DNA of 5,210 nucleotides, from assembly GCA_016218905.1 (NCBI GenBank), contig JACRCS010000002.1:1-5210 (forward strand). Reading direction: 5' to 3'. Positions 1-5,210 of the stretch are shown piece after piece (positions within the stretch are counted from its first letter, which is position 1; every line of letters begins with the position of its first letter). This DNA is from Deltaproteobacteria bacterium. GTDB lineage: Bacteria; Desulfobacterota_C; Deferrisomatia; Deferrisomatales; JACRMM01. Made by a program: the position numbers and the translations under genes. The notes beneath the pieces are model-generated. The model had not been told where the DNA came from and did not search any database. It worked only from the letters and a program-made list of their open reading frames with translations.

Positions 1-1
1 C

Positions 2-79
2 GTACGTCTCGATCCTGACTTCAACCCCGAACAACTGCTCGATGCGAAAACCTACAACAAAGGGATCTCATCCGAATAA
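2..79 (+). CDS. C-terminal end of an unidentified protein (5' truncated)
   Basis: An open frame enters from the left edge and ends at TAA (77-79). The visible tail of about 25 residues includes DPDFNPEQLL and ends KTYNKGISSE. It is hydrophilic and shows no motif I can assign, so no function is proposed. It is taken as a real gene end because its stop overlaps the ATG of the next gene by one base (TAATG), the usual signature of consecutive genes in one operon, and because the other two plus frames are less convincing here (frame 1 is closed by a TGA at 16-18). The stretch is about 50% GC, lower than the rest of the window. It could in principle be a chance open frame, since only 78 bases are visible. 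Confidence 0.6.
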   Translation, partial: VRLDPDFNPEQLLDAKTYNKGISSE

Positions 80-81
80 TG
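59..81 (+). promoter_or_regulatory. Translation start region of the TPR gene: distant SD plus TAATG coupling
   Basis: A purine-rich AAAGGGA lies at 59-65, about 13-14 bases before the ATG at 79, which is farther than usual for a Shine-Dalgarno site. The upstream stop TAA (77-79) shares its final A with that ATG. The distant site and the overlap together suggest that ribosomes finishing the upstream gene re-initiate here, so expression of the TPR gene is probably coupled to its upstream neighbour. This is read directly from the sequence; the coupling itself is inferred. Confidence 0.5.
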
Positions 82-1821
82 ACCCCTGCGACGGCCGATA
101 AAGATAGGATCGCAAAGACCGCACTCCGATACATTCAAAAAGGGCAGTTTCAGAAGGCCATCGAGGAGTATCGGAAAGCACTGTCCTCAGATCCTAGGGA
201 CATTCGCCTTCGACTGAAAGTTGTCGACCTTTACGGCAGGCTTGGCAGGAAGAAGGAAGCTGTCGAGGAGTGCCTCCAGGTCGCCGACTCGTACTCGGAT
301 CAGGGCTTCTATCTCAAGGCGATTGCCGTTTACAAACAGGCTGTTCGCTTCGACCCGGAGAACCCGGCCCTCTGGGAGGGCATGGGCGACCTGTACATCA
401 AGCAGGATTTGTTCGGAGACGCGCTCGGCTGTTACAAGAGATGCGCACACTTTCTCCGACAGCAGGGCCAAAACGAAGCGGCCGAGAGGCTCTTGTTTCG
501 GATGGCGGAGATGGCGCCCGAGAGCACCTCGGTCCGGATCCCGCTGGCGGAGCTCTATCTGGAGGAGGGGAAGACCGCCGCCTTCGAAACGGAGCTGGAC
601 CGGCTCGTTCGGGACCTCCGTACGCGGGATCGGCTCCCCGCGCTACTCCAGCTCTTGGAGAGCTTCCGGCGAGGGGCCGAGGGTCACCCGGCCATCCAGG
701 GGCACTTGGCCGAGATCTCTGCGGGGCTTCGAGCGGTGGCTGAAGCGGACAGGGCTCGCTCGGAGGTGAGCGCCCCGGCGGCGGGTCGAGACGGCTTTGG
801 GCGTCCGGTCGAGAGCGTGGAGAATCTCGCTTCGTGGAGTACACGGGCGCAGGGAGGGGGGCCCCGGGAAGAAGGAGAGGGACCCCGGGACCTGCAGAGC
901 GGGCTCCTGGAGGTAGACCTGTGTCTAAAGTACGGGTTGGAGGAAGAAGCGCTCGAATCGCTTCGGGGGCTCGCACTTTCGGTTCCCGACAGCATCTCGG
1001 TCCACGAACGGCTTAGAGACCTCTGTGCGCGTCGGCAAGATCTCGCCGGTTGGACGCGCGAGCAGGTGCTGATCGGGGAGCTGCACGTGCAGCAGAAGGA
1101 GTGCCGGGAGGCGCTCCGGGCCTTCGAGGAGGTCCTCAAAGTCGATCCCGATCACGCGGAGGCCCGGGAAGCGGTCCGGCTTCTCCGGAGCGAAGGCGTC
1201 TCGGGGCCAGCAGCGGGACTCTCAGAGCTCGGGGCCGGCGTCGTCGCCGCCGAACCAGGGCAGCGGGAGGCTCCGGGTCCGGCCAGTACCGGCCTTCTCC
1301 TGCCGGGGCAACCTGCCGGGGGGGAGCTATCGCCAGCCGCCTCGGCGCCCGCCAAGGGCGCTGCGGGTCTGGAGGGCTTCGAACTTTCCGAGCTCGACGA
1401 CATCGTGCGGGAGTTCAAATCGGGCATCGCCGACAAGATCGATACGAGCGACTACGATACGCACTACAATCTTGGAATGGCGTACAAGGAAATGGGCCTC
1501 CTCGACGACGCATTGGAGGAGTTCCGCATCGCCGCACGTTCGCCGGAGCGGTCCCGCGAAGCGTACACGTGTATGGCTCTCGTCTACCGCGAAACCGAAC
1601 GGTTTGCCGACGCGCGTGCTGCCCTGCGGATGGCGCTGGCGGGCACGGCGAATACGCCCGAAGACCAAGTGGCCATCCTCTTCGAACTCGGAGTCCTCGC
1701 GGAGGACGAGCGGGACTGGGACGGCGCCTTTCAGGCCTTTACCAAGGCCTCGACGATTGACCCGGCTTACCGAGACCTCCCACAGCGCCTTCAGGACGTG
1801 AGAGCGCAACGGGGGCAATGA
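79..1821 (+). CDS. Tetratricopeptide-repeat scaffold protein, three TPR blocks
   Basis: The 580-residue product consists of helical TPR blocks separated by flexible linkers. TPRs form superhelices that bind partner proteins; they are not catalytic. Block 1 (about residues 10-175) has clear units such as YIQKGQFQKAIEEYRKAL (18-35), DQGFYLKAIAVYKQAVRFDP (74-93) and the unit around 97-125. A charged Gly/Pro/Arg/Glu-rich linker spans about 225-272. Block 2 (about 275-370) includes CREALRAFEEVLKVDPDHAE (342-361). A Pro/Ala/Gly linker follows at about 372-430. Block 3 (about 433-575) contains THYNLGMAYKEMGLLDDALE (461-480), then two further units at about 494-520 and 532-562. There is no signal peptide or membrane segment, so it is probably cytoplasmic. 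Similar multi-block TPR proteins are, from memory, common in myxobacteria and relatives, where many are unassigned. The ATG overlaps the upstream stop, and the gene is followed after three bases by the ExeA-like gene, which suggests a joint function. The TPR call is firm; the partner and role are unknown. Confidence 0.88.
   Translation: MTPATADKDRIAKTALRYIQKGQFQKAIEEYRKALSSDPRDIRLRLKVVDLYGRLGRKKEAVEECLQVADSYSDQGFYLKAIAVYKQAVRFDPENPALWEGMGDLYIKQDLFGDALGCYKRCAHFLRQQGQNEAAERLLFRMAEMAPESTSVRIPLAELYLEEGKTAAFETELDRLVRDLRTRDRLPALLQLLESFRRGAEGHPAIQGHLAEISAGLRAVAEADRARSEVSAPAAGRDGFGRPVESVENLASWSTRAQGGGPREEGEGPRDLQSGLLEVDLCLKYGLEEEALESLRGLALSVPDSISVHERLRDLCARRQDLAGWTREQVLIGELHVQQKECREALRAFEEVLKVDPDHAEAREAVRLLRSEGVSGPAAGLSELGAGVVAAEPGQREAPGPASTGLLLPGQPAGGELSPAASAPAKGAAGLEGFELSELDDIVREFKSGIADKIDTSDYDTHYNLGMAYKEMGLLDDALEEFRIAARSPERSREAYTCMALVYRETERFADARAALRMALAGTANTPEDQVAILFELGVLAEDERDWDGAFQAFTKASTIDPAYRDLPQRLQDVRAQRGQ
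1299..1321 (+). repeat. Short 13-bp-period direct repeat in the TPR gene linker
   Basis: The 10-mer CCTGCCGGGG occurs at 1299-1308 and again at 1312-1321, separated by CAA, giving a period of 13 bases. It encodes part of the Pro/Gly/Ala linker between TPR blocks 2 and 3. Because 13 is not a multiple of three, gain or loss of one unit would shift the frame. It is most likely a by-product of GC-rich low-complexity coding sequence. Confidence 0.45.
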
Positions 1822-1827
1822 GCAGTG
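1811..1827 (+). promoter_or_regulatory. Start region of the ExeA-like gene (G-rich SD, GTG start)
   Basis: A run of five G (1811-1815) stands nine bases before the GTG at 1825 and is the only Shine-Dalgarno-like sequence. The TPR stop TGA (1819-1821) lies in the same frame, so no upstream start is possible. The next potential starts lie inside the conserved region beginning near residue 5. An ATG at 1818 is in another frame that carries no conserved protein. GTG at 1825 is therefore the best start, probably used by ribosomes that have just terminated on the TPR gene. Confidence 0.5.
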
Positions 1828-2679
1828 GCCCGCGTACACGAGCCCTTTCGCGATCCTTTTCTCCCGGTCTGCGACAGCCTGCTCTACTATGAGCTTCCCG
1901 ACCGGGCCGAGGCGCGGCGCCTGGCCGTGGAGGCCTTGAACAGCGGGCGATCCGTCTGGGTGTCAGGTCCTCGGGGCTCGGGGCGGGCGGTGTTCCTGGA
2001 GCGCGTGGCCGAGGACGTCGCGCTCCGGGGGCGAAGCGTGCTCTGGGCCGAGGCGGACGCCGGAGCGACTCGGGAGGGTTTCCTCGCGGCGCTTCTCCGG
2101 GCGGCGGCGGATCGGCCCGTCCCGGAAGGCCTGGAGGAGGTTGCACAGGCGCTCTACGAAGAGCTCCTGGCGGCGTTCGGATGCTCGGGCACGCCGGTCT
2201 GTTTCCCGAGCGGGGAGCCGCTCGGCGAACTCGCCGCCGCCGAGGCGAGAATCCTCTCCGGGCTCCGGGTGGCCGGATTCCCCCTGGTGGCCCTCGCCCT
2301 CTGCGGCTCCGGCGAGCCTCTGCCGCCGGACGCGGTGCCGGTCCGCCTGATGCCGCTTTCTCCGGATCAGCTTCGCGATTGCCTCCTACATCGCGCGACC
2401 GTCTGCGGGGCGCGCGAAATCCTCTCGCCGGAGGCTCTCGAGGCCATCGTCGAAGGAGCGTCCGGGGTCGGTGACGCCGTCGCCCGGGCCCGGCAGGCGC
2501 TGCGGCGCAGCCTCTTCGCCGGAACCGGTTCTGGTCCCGTCTCTGCTCATCCGCTCGTCTTCGACCCGACCGAGCTCGACGACGTGGGACGCCTTCTCGA
2601 CGCGCTGGCGCCCTCGGAGGAGGCAGTACCGGAGGGTGACCCGCTGCGGGACGGGCTGGGATCCGGGGAAAGCTTTTGA
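1825..2679 (+). CDS. ExeA/GspA-like AAA-family protein with degenerate ATPase motifs
   Basis: The 284-residue product follows the ExeA/GspA layout. An N-terminal EPFRDPF segment (6-12) resembles the family's entry motif. A P-loop-like segment GPRGSGRA lies at 48-55, and a beta-strand VLWAEA at 72-77. A segment at the Walker B position (125-132, VCFPSGEP) is followed by ELAAAEARILSGL (135-147), matching the helix after DEAQ in the family. Then come VRLMPLSPDQLRDCLLHRA (173-191) and SPEALEAIVEGASG (201-214), corresponding to the lid region. An acidic, probably disordered tail runs from about 232. In working relatives Walker A is GxxxxGK[ST], Walker B ends in DE, and the lid carries a Pro-Arg sensor 2. 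Here these are GR-A, P-S-G-E and GVGD, so ATP hydrolysis is unlikely. The membrane segment and peptidoglycan-binding domain of true ExeA are absent. It could instead be a degenerate member of another STAND/AAA group. The gene abuts the TPR gene in frame, which suggests the two act together. Confidence 0.62.
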   Translation: MARVHEPFRDPFLPVCDSLLYYELPDRAEARRLAVEALNSGRSVWVSGPRGSGRAVFLERVAEDVALRGRSVLWAEADAGATREGFLAALLRAAADRPVPEGLEEVAQALYEELLAAFGCSGTPVCFPSGEPLGELAAAEARILSGLRVAGFPLVALALCGSGEPLPPDAVPVRLMPLSPDQLRDCLLHRATVCGAREILSPEALEAIVEGASGVGDAVARARQALRRSLFAGTGSGPVSAHPLVFDPTELDDVGRLLDALAPSEEAVPEGDPLRDGLGSGESF

Positions 2680-2707
2680 CTCACTAGAAGCCCGACGCTA
2701 GTATAGT
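2676..2707 (+). promoter_or_regulatory. Putative housekeeping-sigma promoter for secA
   Basis: TTGACT (2676-2681) matches five of six bases of the -35 consensus and overlaps the TGA stop of the ExeA-like gene. Two overlapping -10 candidates follow: TAGTAT (2699-2704) at the ideal 17-base spacing, and TATAGT (2702-2707), a better hexamer at a long 20-base spacing. Transcription would begin near 2711-2715, leaving a leader of about 100 bases before secA. The AT-richer patch stands out from its GC-rich surroundings. A short inverted repeat, ACTAG (2683-2687) and CTAGT (2698-2702), sits in the spacer and could be an operator or chance. No experimental evidence is available. Confidence 0.4.
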
Positions 2708-2774
2708 CGGTTCCGTGGCGAGTCCGGATTTCGCCCATCTCTTCGACACCTCAAAGATCCCCTCGTAAGCCGCG

Positions 2775-2794
2775 CCGGTGCCTTCGGGTACCGG
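2775..2794 (+). promoter_or_regulatory. Stable UUCG hairpin in the secA leader
   Basis: CCGGTGCC (2775-2782) pairs with GGTACCGG (2787-2794) across the loop TTCG, giving an 8-bp stem with one G-U pair and a C(UUCG)G tetraloop, an exceptionally stable RNA loop class. AGC (2768-2770) can pair with GCT (2795-2797) across a four-base bulge to extend it. No T-run follows on either strand, so it is not a typical intrinsic terminator. It ends six bases before the GGAG ribosome-binding site of secA, so it may influence translation initiation or mRNA stability. The structure is read from the sequence; the role is inferred. Confidence 0.55.
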
Positions 2795-2799
2795 GCTTC

Positions 2800-2803
2800 G
2801 GAG
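2800..2803 (+). promoter_or_regulatory. Ribosome-binding site of secA (GGAG)
   Basis: GGAG (2800-2803) lies eight bases before the ATG at 2812, a good spacing, and fixes the secA start. GCT (2795-2797) and AGC (2802-2804) can form a small hairpin around TCGG, extendable by GG (2793-2794) with CC (2806-2807) over a bulged A. This would partly cover the site and compete with the end of the upstream UUCG hairpin. Confidence 0.6.
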
Positions 2804-2811
2804 CACCCCTC

Positions 2812-5210
2812 ATGTTCGGAGCAGTCCTCAGGAAGGTCTTTGGAAGCAAGAACGAGCGAGAGCTCAAACGAATCCAGCCGCTGGTGGACCGCGTCAACGG
2901 CTACGAGGAGCAGCTTAGCGCCCTGTCGGACGCGGACCTCCAGGGGATGACGCCTCGCTTCCGGGAGCGCCTGCAGAATGGCGAGTCCCTGGACTCGCTC
3001 CTACCGGAGGCGTTCGCCACCGTCCGGGAGGCCAGCCGGCGCGTCCTCGGCCTGCGGCCATTCGACGTGCAGCTGATCGGCGGAATCTTCCTCCACGAGG
3101 GAAAGATCGCGGAGATGAAGACGGGCGAGGGGAAGACGCTCGTCGCGACCCTCCCGGTCTACCTGAACGCCCTCACGGGCCGCGGCGTGCACGTGGTCAC
3201 GGTGAACGATTACCTCGCCCGCCGCGACTCGGAGTGGATGGGCTCCATCTACCGCTTTCTCGGCATGAGCGTGGGCGTGATCGTCCACGGGCTAAACGAC
3301 GAGGAGCGAAGGGCTGCCTACGGGTCGGACATCACCTATGGCACCAACAATGAGTTCGGCTTCGACTACCTCCGCGACAACATGAAGTTCTCCCTCGCCG
3401 ACTACGTCCAGCGGGAGTTTCACTACGCCATCGTCGACGAGGTCGACTCCATCCTCATCGACGAGGCCCGAACGCCGCTCATCATCTCCGGGCCGGCGGA
3501 GGAGTCCACCGACAAGTACTACATCGTCGATAAGGTCATCCCGCACCTGCGCAAAGGGGAGAAGTCCGAGGCGGACAAGAGCGAGACCGGCGACTACATC
3601 GTCGACGAGAAGGCCCGCAACGTCGTCCTTACCGAGCAGGGCGTCGCCAAAGTCGAGCGCCTCCTCGGGGTCGAGAACCTCTACGACCCCCGCCAGATCG
3701 AGACCCTCCACCACGTGAACCAGGCGCTGCGGGCGCACGTCCTCTACAAACGCGACGTCGACTACGTCGTCAAGGAGGGCAAGGTCCTCATCGTCGACGA
3801 GTTCACGGGGCGACTCATGCCCGGCCGGCGGTGGAGCGACGGGCTCCACCAGGCCGTCGAGGCCAAGGAAGGCGTCCAGATCGAGAACGAGAACCAGACG
3901 CTCGCCACGGTCACCTTCCAGAACTTCTTCCGCATGTACGAGAAGCTCGCGGGCATGACCGGTACGGCGGACACCGAGGCCGTCGAGTTCCACCAGATCT
4001 ACAAGCTGGAGGTCCTGGTCATCCCGACGAACCGGGAGATGATCCGAGAGGACAATGCCGACGTCGTCTATCGGACGGCCAAGGAGAAGTTCGACGCCGT
4101 CGTCGGGGAGATCGAGGAGCTCCACAAGAAGGGCCAGCCGGTCCTGGTCGGAACGATCTCGATCGAAAACTCCGAGAAGCTCTCACGGATGCTGAAGCTC
4201 CGAGGCGTGCGCCATCACGTCCTGAACGCCAAGTTCCACGAGAAGGAAGCCGAGATCGTCGCCCAAGCCGGCCGTTTCGGGGCGGTGACGATCTCGACGA
4301 ACATGGCGGGCCGAGGCACCGACATCATGCTCGGCGGCAATCCGACCTTCCTCGCCAAGCACGAGGCCGATCCAGTCGAGGACCCCGAGGGCCACACGGC
4401 AGCGCTCGAGAAGTACAAGGACGTCTGCGCCAAGGAGAAGGAGCAGGTGATCGCCGCCGGCGGCCTCCACATCCTCGGTACGGAGCGCCACGAATCCCGC
4501 CGGATCGACAATCAGCTCCGAGGCCGGTCCGGACGCCAGGGGGACCCCGGGTCGTCGCGCTTCTATCTCTCTCTCGAGGACGACCTGATGCGGATCTTCG
4601 GATCCGACCGGATCTCCGGTCTCCTCCAGAAGCTCGGGCTGCAGGAGGGCGAGGACATTCAGCACCCCTGGATCACGAAGGCGATCGAGAACGCGCAGAG
4701 GAAGGTCGAGGCCCACAACTTCGACATCCGAAAGCACCTCCTCGAGTACGACGACGTGATGAACAAACAGCGCGAAGCGATCTACAACTGGCGCCGGGAC
4801 GTGCTCGCGCACGAGGACGCCGCCGAAGAGATCGCCGAGCTCATCGATGCCGTCGCCGCCGACCTCGTGGAGGGGAGCTGCCCGCCCACCGAGCCGCCCG
4901 ACAAGTGGGACATCCAGGCCGTACGCGAGGCCCTCTTCCGGCAGTTTCACGTGCAGCTCATGGAGAGCGAAGCCGAGCTCGCCGCGCTCAAGGAGAAGCT
5001 CACGGACCGCGTGCTGGAGGTCGTCCGGCGCCGGTATCAGGAGAAGGTTGAGGAGTTCGGGCCCGACATGGCCCGGCGGCTGGAGAAGTACCTGCTCCTC
5101 CAGGCGATCGACGCCCACTGGAAGGACCACCTGCTCTCCATGGCTCACCTGAAAGAGGGGATCGGGCAGCGGGGCTATGCTCAGGAGAACCCGCTCGTCG
5201 ACTCCAAGAA
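2812..5210 (+). CDS. secA: Preprotein translocase subunit SecA (3' truncated)
   Basis: SecA is the cytoplasmic and membrane-bound ATPase that drives unfolded preproteins through SecYEG. The window holds 799 codons plus two bases. Domains in order: NBD1 with Walker A MKTGEGKT (102-109) and Walker B IVDEVD (207-212); the preprotein cross-linking domain (about 222-375); NBD2 with [16 protein letters not shown] (495-510) and the arginine-finger-type motif [10 protein letters not shown] (569-578); the helical scaffold with [12 protein letters not shown] (643-654); the helical wing (about 660-755); and the start of the two-helix finger, where Tyr789 in RGYAQENP matches the fingertip tyrosine near residue 794 of E. 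coli SecA. Walker A Lys108 and acidic pair Asp209/Glu210 fall at the same numbers as in E. coli. No frameshift or missing key residue is seen. The usual C-terminal tail, often with a zinc-binding CXCXnCH or CC motif, lies beyond the edge. The start [18 protein letters not shown] is typical, and GGAG precedes the ATG. It probably has its own promoter in the gap upstream. Confidence 0.99.
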   Translation, partial: MFGAVLRKVFGSKNERELKRIQPLVDRVNGYEEQLSALSDADLQGMTPRFRERLQNGESLDSLLPEAFATVREASRRVLGLRPFDVQLIGGIFLHEGKIAEMKTGEGKTLVATLPVYLNALTGRGVHVVTVNDYLARRDSEWMGSIYRFLGMSVGVIVHGLNDEERRAAYGSDITYGTNNEFGFDYLRDNMKFSLADYVQREFHYAIVDEVDSILIDEARTPLIISGPAEESTDKYYIVDKVIPHLRKGEKSEADKSETGDYIVDEKARNVVLTEQGVAKVERLLGVENLYDPRQIETLHHVNQALRAHVLYKRDVDYVVKEGKVLIVDEFTGRLMPGRRWSDGLHQAVEAKEGVQIENENQTLATVTFQNFFRMYEKLAGMTGTADTEAVEFHQIYKLEVLVIPTNREMIREDNADVVYRTAKEKFDAVVGEIEELHKKGQPVLVGTISIENSEKLSRMLKLRGVRHHVLNAKFHEKEAEIVAQAGRFGAVTISTNMAGRGTDIMLGGNPTFLAKHEADPVEDPEGHTAALEKYKDVCAKEKEQVIAAGGLHILGTERHESRRIDNQLRGRSGRQGDPGSSRFYLSLEDDLMRIFGSDRISGLLQKLGLQEGEDIQHPWITKAIENAQRKVEAHNFDIRKHLLEYDDVMNKQREAIYNWRRDVLAHEDAAEEIAELIDAVAADLVEGSCPPTEPPDKWDIQAVREALFRQFHVQLMESEAELAALKEKLTDRVLEVVRRRYQEKVEEFGPDMARRLEKYLLLQAIDAHWKDHLLSMAHLKEGIGQRGYAQENPLVDSK

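Noticed and set aside
859..893. Possible hairpin or recombination repeat from the two CCCCGGGA-type stretches
   Set aside because: The two copies are short and explained by GPR-E and GPR-D codons in a Gly/Arg-rich linker; there is no flanking mobile-element signature.
398..976. A 192-codon minus-strand frame inside the TPR gene
   Set aside because: Pro/Arg/Ser-rich, no domain, and antisense to clear TPR units.
1050..1760. A 236-codon plus-strand frame inside the TPR gene
   Set aside because: Arg/Gly-rich out-of-frame translation; the TPR frame carries recognisable repeats across the same bases.
1818..1900. ATG at 1818 as the start of the second gene (ATGA overlap with the TPR stop)
   Set aside because: It opens a different frame from the ExeA-like motifs and gives no conserved protein; GTG at 1825 is in the correct frame.
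2775..2797. Rho-independent terminator after the ExeA-like gene
   Set aside because: The stem is strong, but no T-run follows on either strand, and it lies 95 bases after the stop and right at the secA ribosome-binding site. A leader structure fits better.
3292..4125. A 277-codon open frame on the minus strand within secA
   Set aside because: It is antisense to intact, highly conserved SecA motifs, its product is a monotonous Leu/Val/Asp-rich string from complementing GAC/GAG/CTC codons, and it shows no domain. This is the expected shadow in GC-rich coding sequence.
3831..5051. A 406-codon plus-strand frame overlapping secA
   Set aside because: Its product is Arg/Gly/Pro-rich low-complexity sequence in an alternative frame of SecA, whose correct frame is fully conserved across this region.
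4183..5148. A 321-codon minus-strand frame opposite the secA 3' half
   Set aside because: It has the same shadow pattern: Leu/Val/Glu-rich, no motif, fully antisense to conserved SecA helical-scaffold and wing coding sequence.

Overview
The window reads as a single block of plus-strand genes from a GC-rich bacterium. From left to right it holds the last ~26 codons of an unidentified gene, a 580-residue tetratricopeptide-repeat (TPR) protein, a 284-residue protein that resembles an ExeA/GspA-type AAA ATPase but lacks the ATPase signature residues, and the first 799 codons of secA, which runs off the right edge. Long uninterrupted frames on the minus strand and in other plus frames are shadows of these genes caused by high GC. 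The style of the TPR protein (C-terminal block around DYDTHYNLGMAYKEMGLLDDALEEF) and of SecA recalls Myxococcota/Desulfobacterota (old Deltaproteobacteria) or nearby uncultured GC-rich phyla. That taxonomic guess rests on memory of family style, not on a search.

Layout. At 1-79 the upstream frame ends in TAA, which shares its last base with the ATG of the TPR gene (TAATG), so the two are probably translationally coupled. The TPR gene (79-1821) ends in TGA. After a single intervening codon the ExeA-like gene starts with GTG at 1825 in the same reading frame and ends at 2679. A 132-bp gap (2680-2811) follows. It contains promoter-like hexamers beginning on the preceding stop codon, a strong 8-bp hairpin with a UUCG loop, and a GGAG ribosome-binding site before the secA ATG at 2812. 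No transfer RNA, ribosomal RNA, CRISPR array, insertion sequence or attachment site is visible.

How the genes may work together. SecA is the ATPase motor of the general secretion pathway, and every key motif in the sequenced part is intact. The TPR protein is a scaffold-type protein. The ExeA-like protein descends from a family that, in type II secretion, helps assemble the outer-membrane secretin together with a GspB partner. Here it has no recognisable Walker A lysine, Walker B acidic pair, sensor-2 arginine, membrane segment or peptidoglycan-binding domain. An envelope or secretion-related role for the TPR/ExeA-like pair is an inference from family and neighbourhood. secA probably has its own promoter and may simply be an unrelated neighbour.

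The items most worth a second look are the apparent pseudo-ATPase, its in-frame abutment to the TPR gene, and the structured secA leader with a possible 17-codon upstream frame. None of these proves a new system. The rest of the window looks like ordinary chromosomal core sequence.
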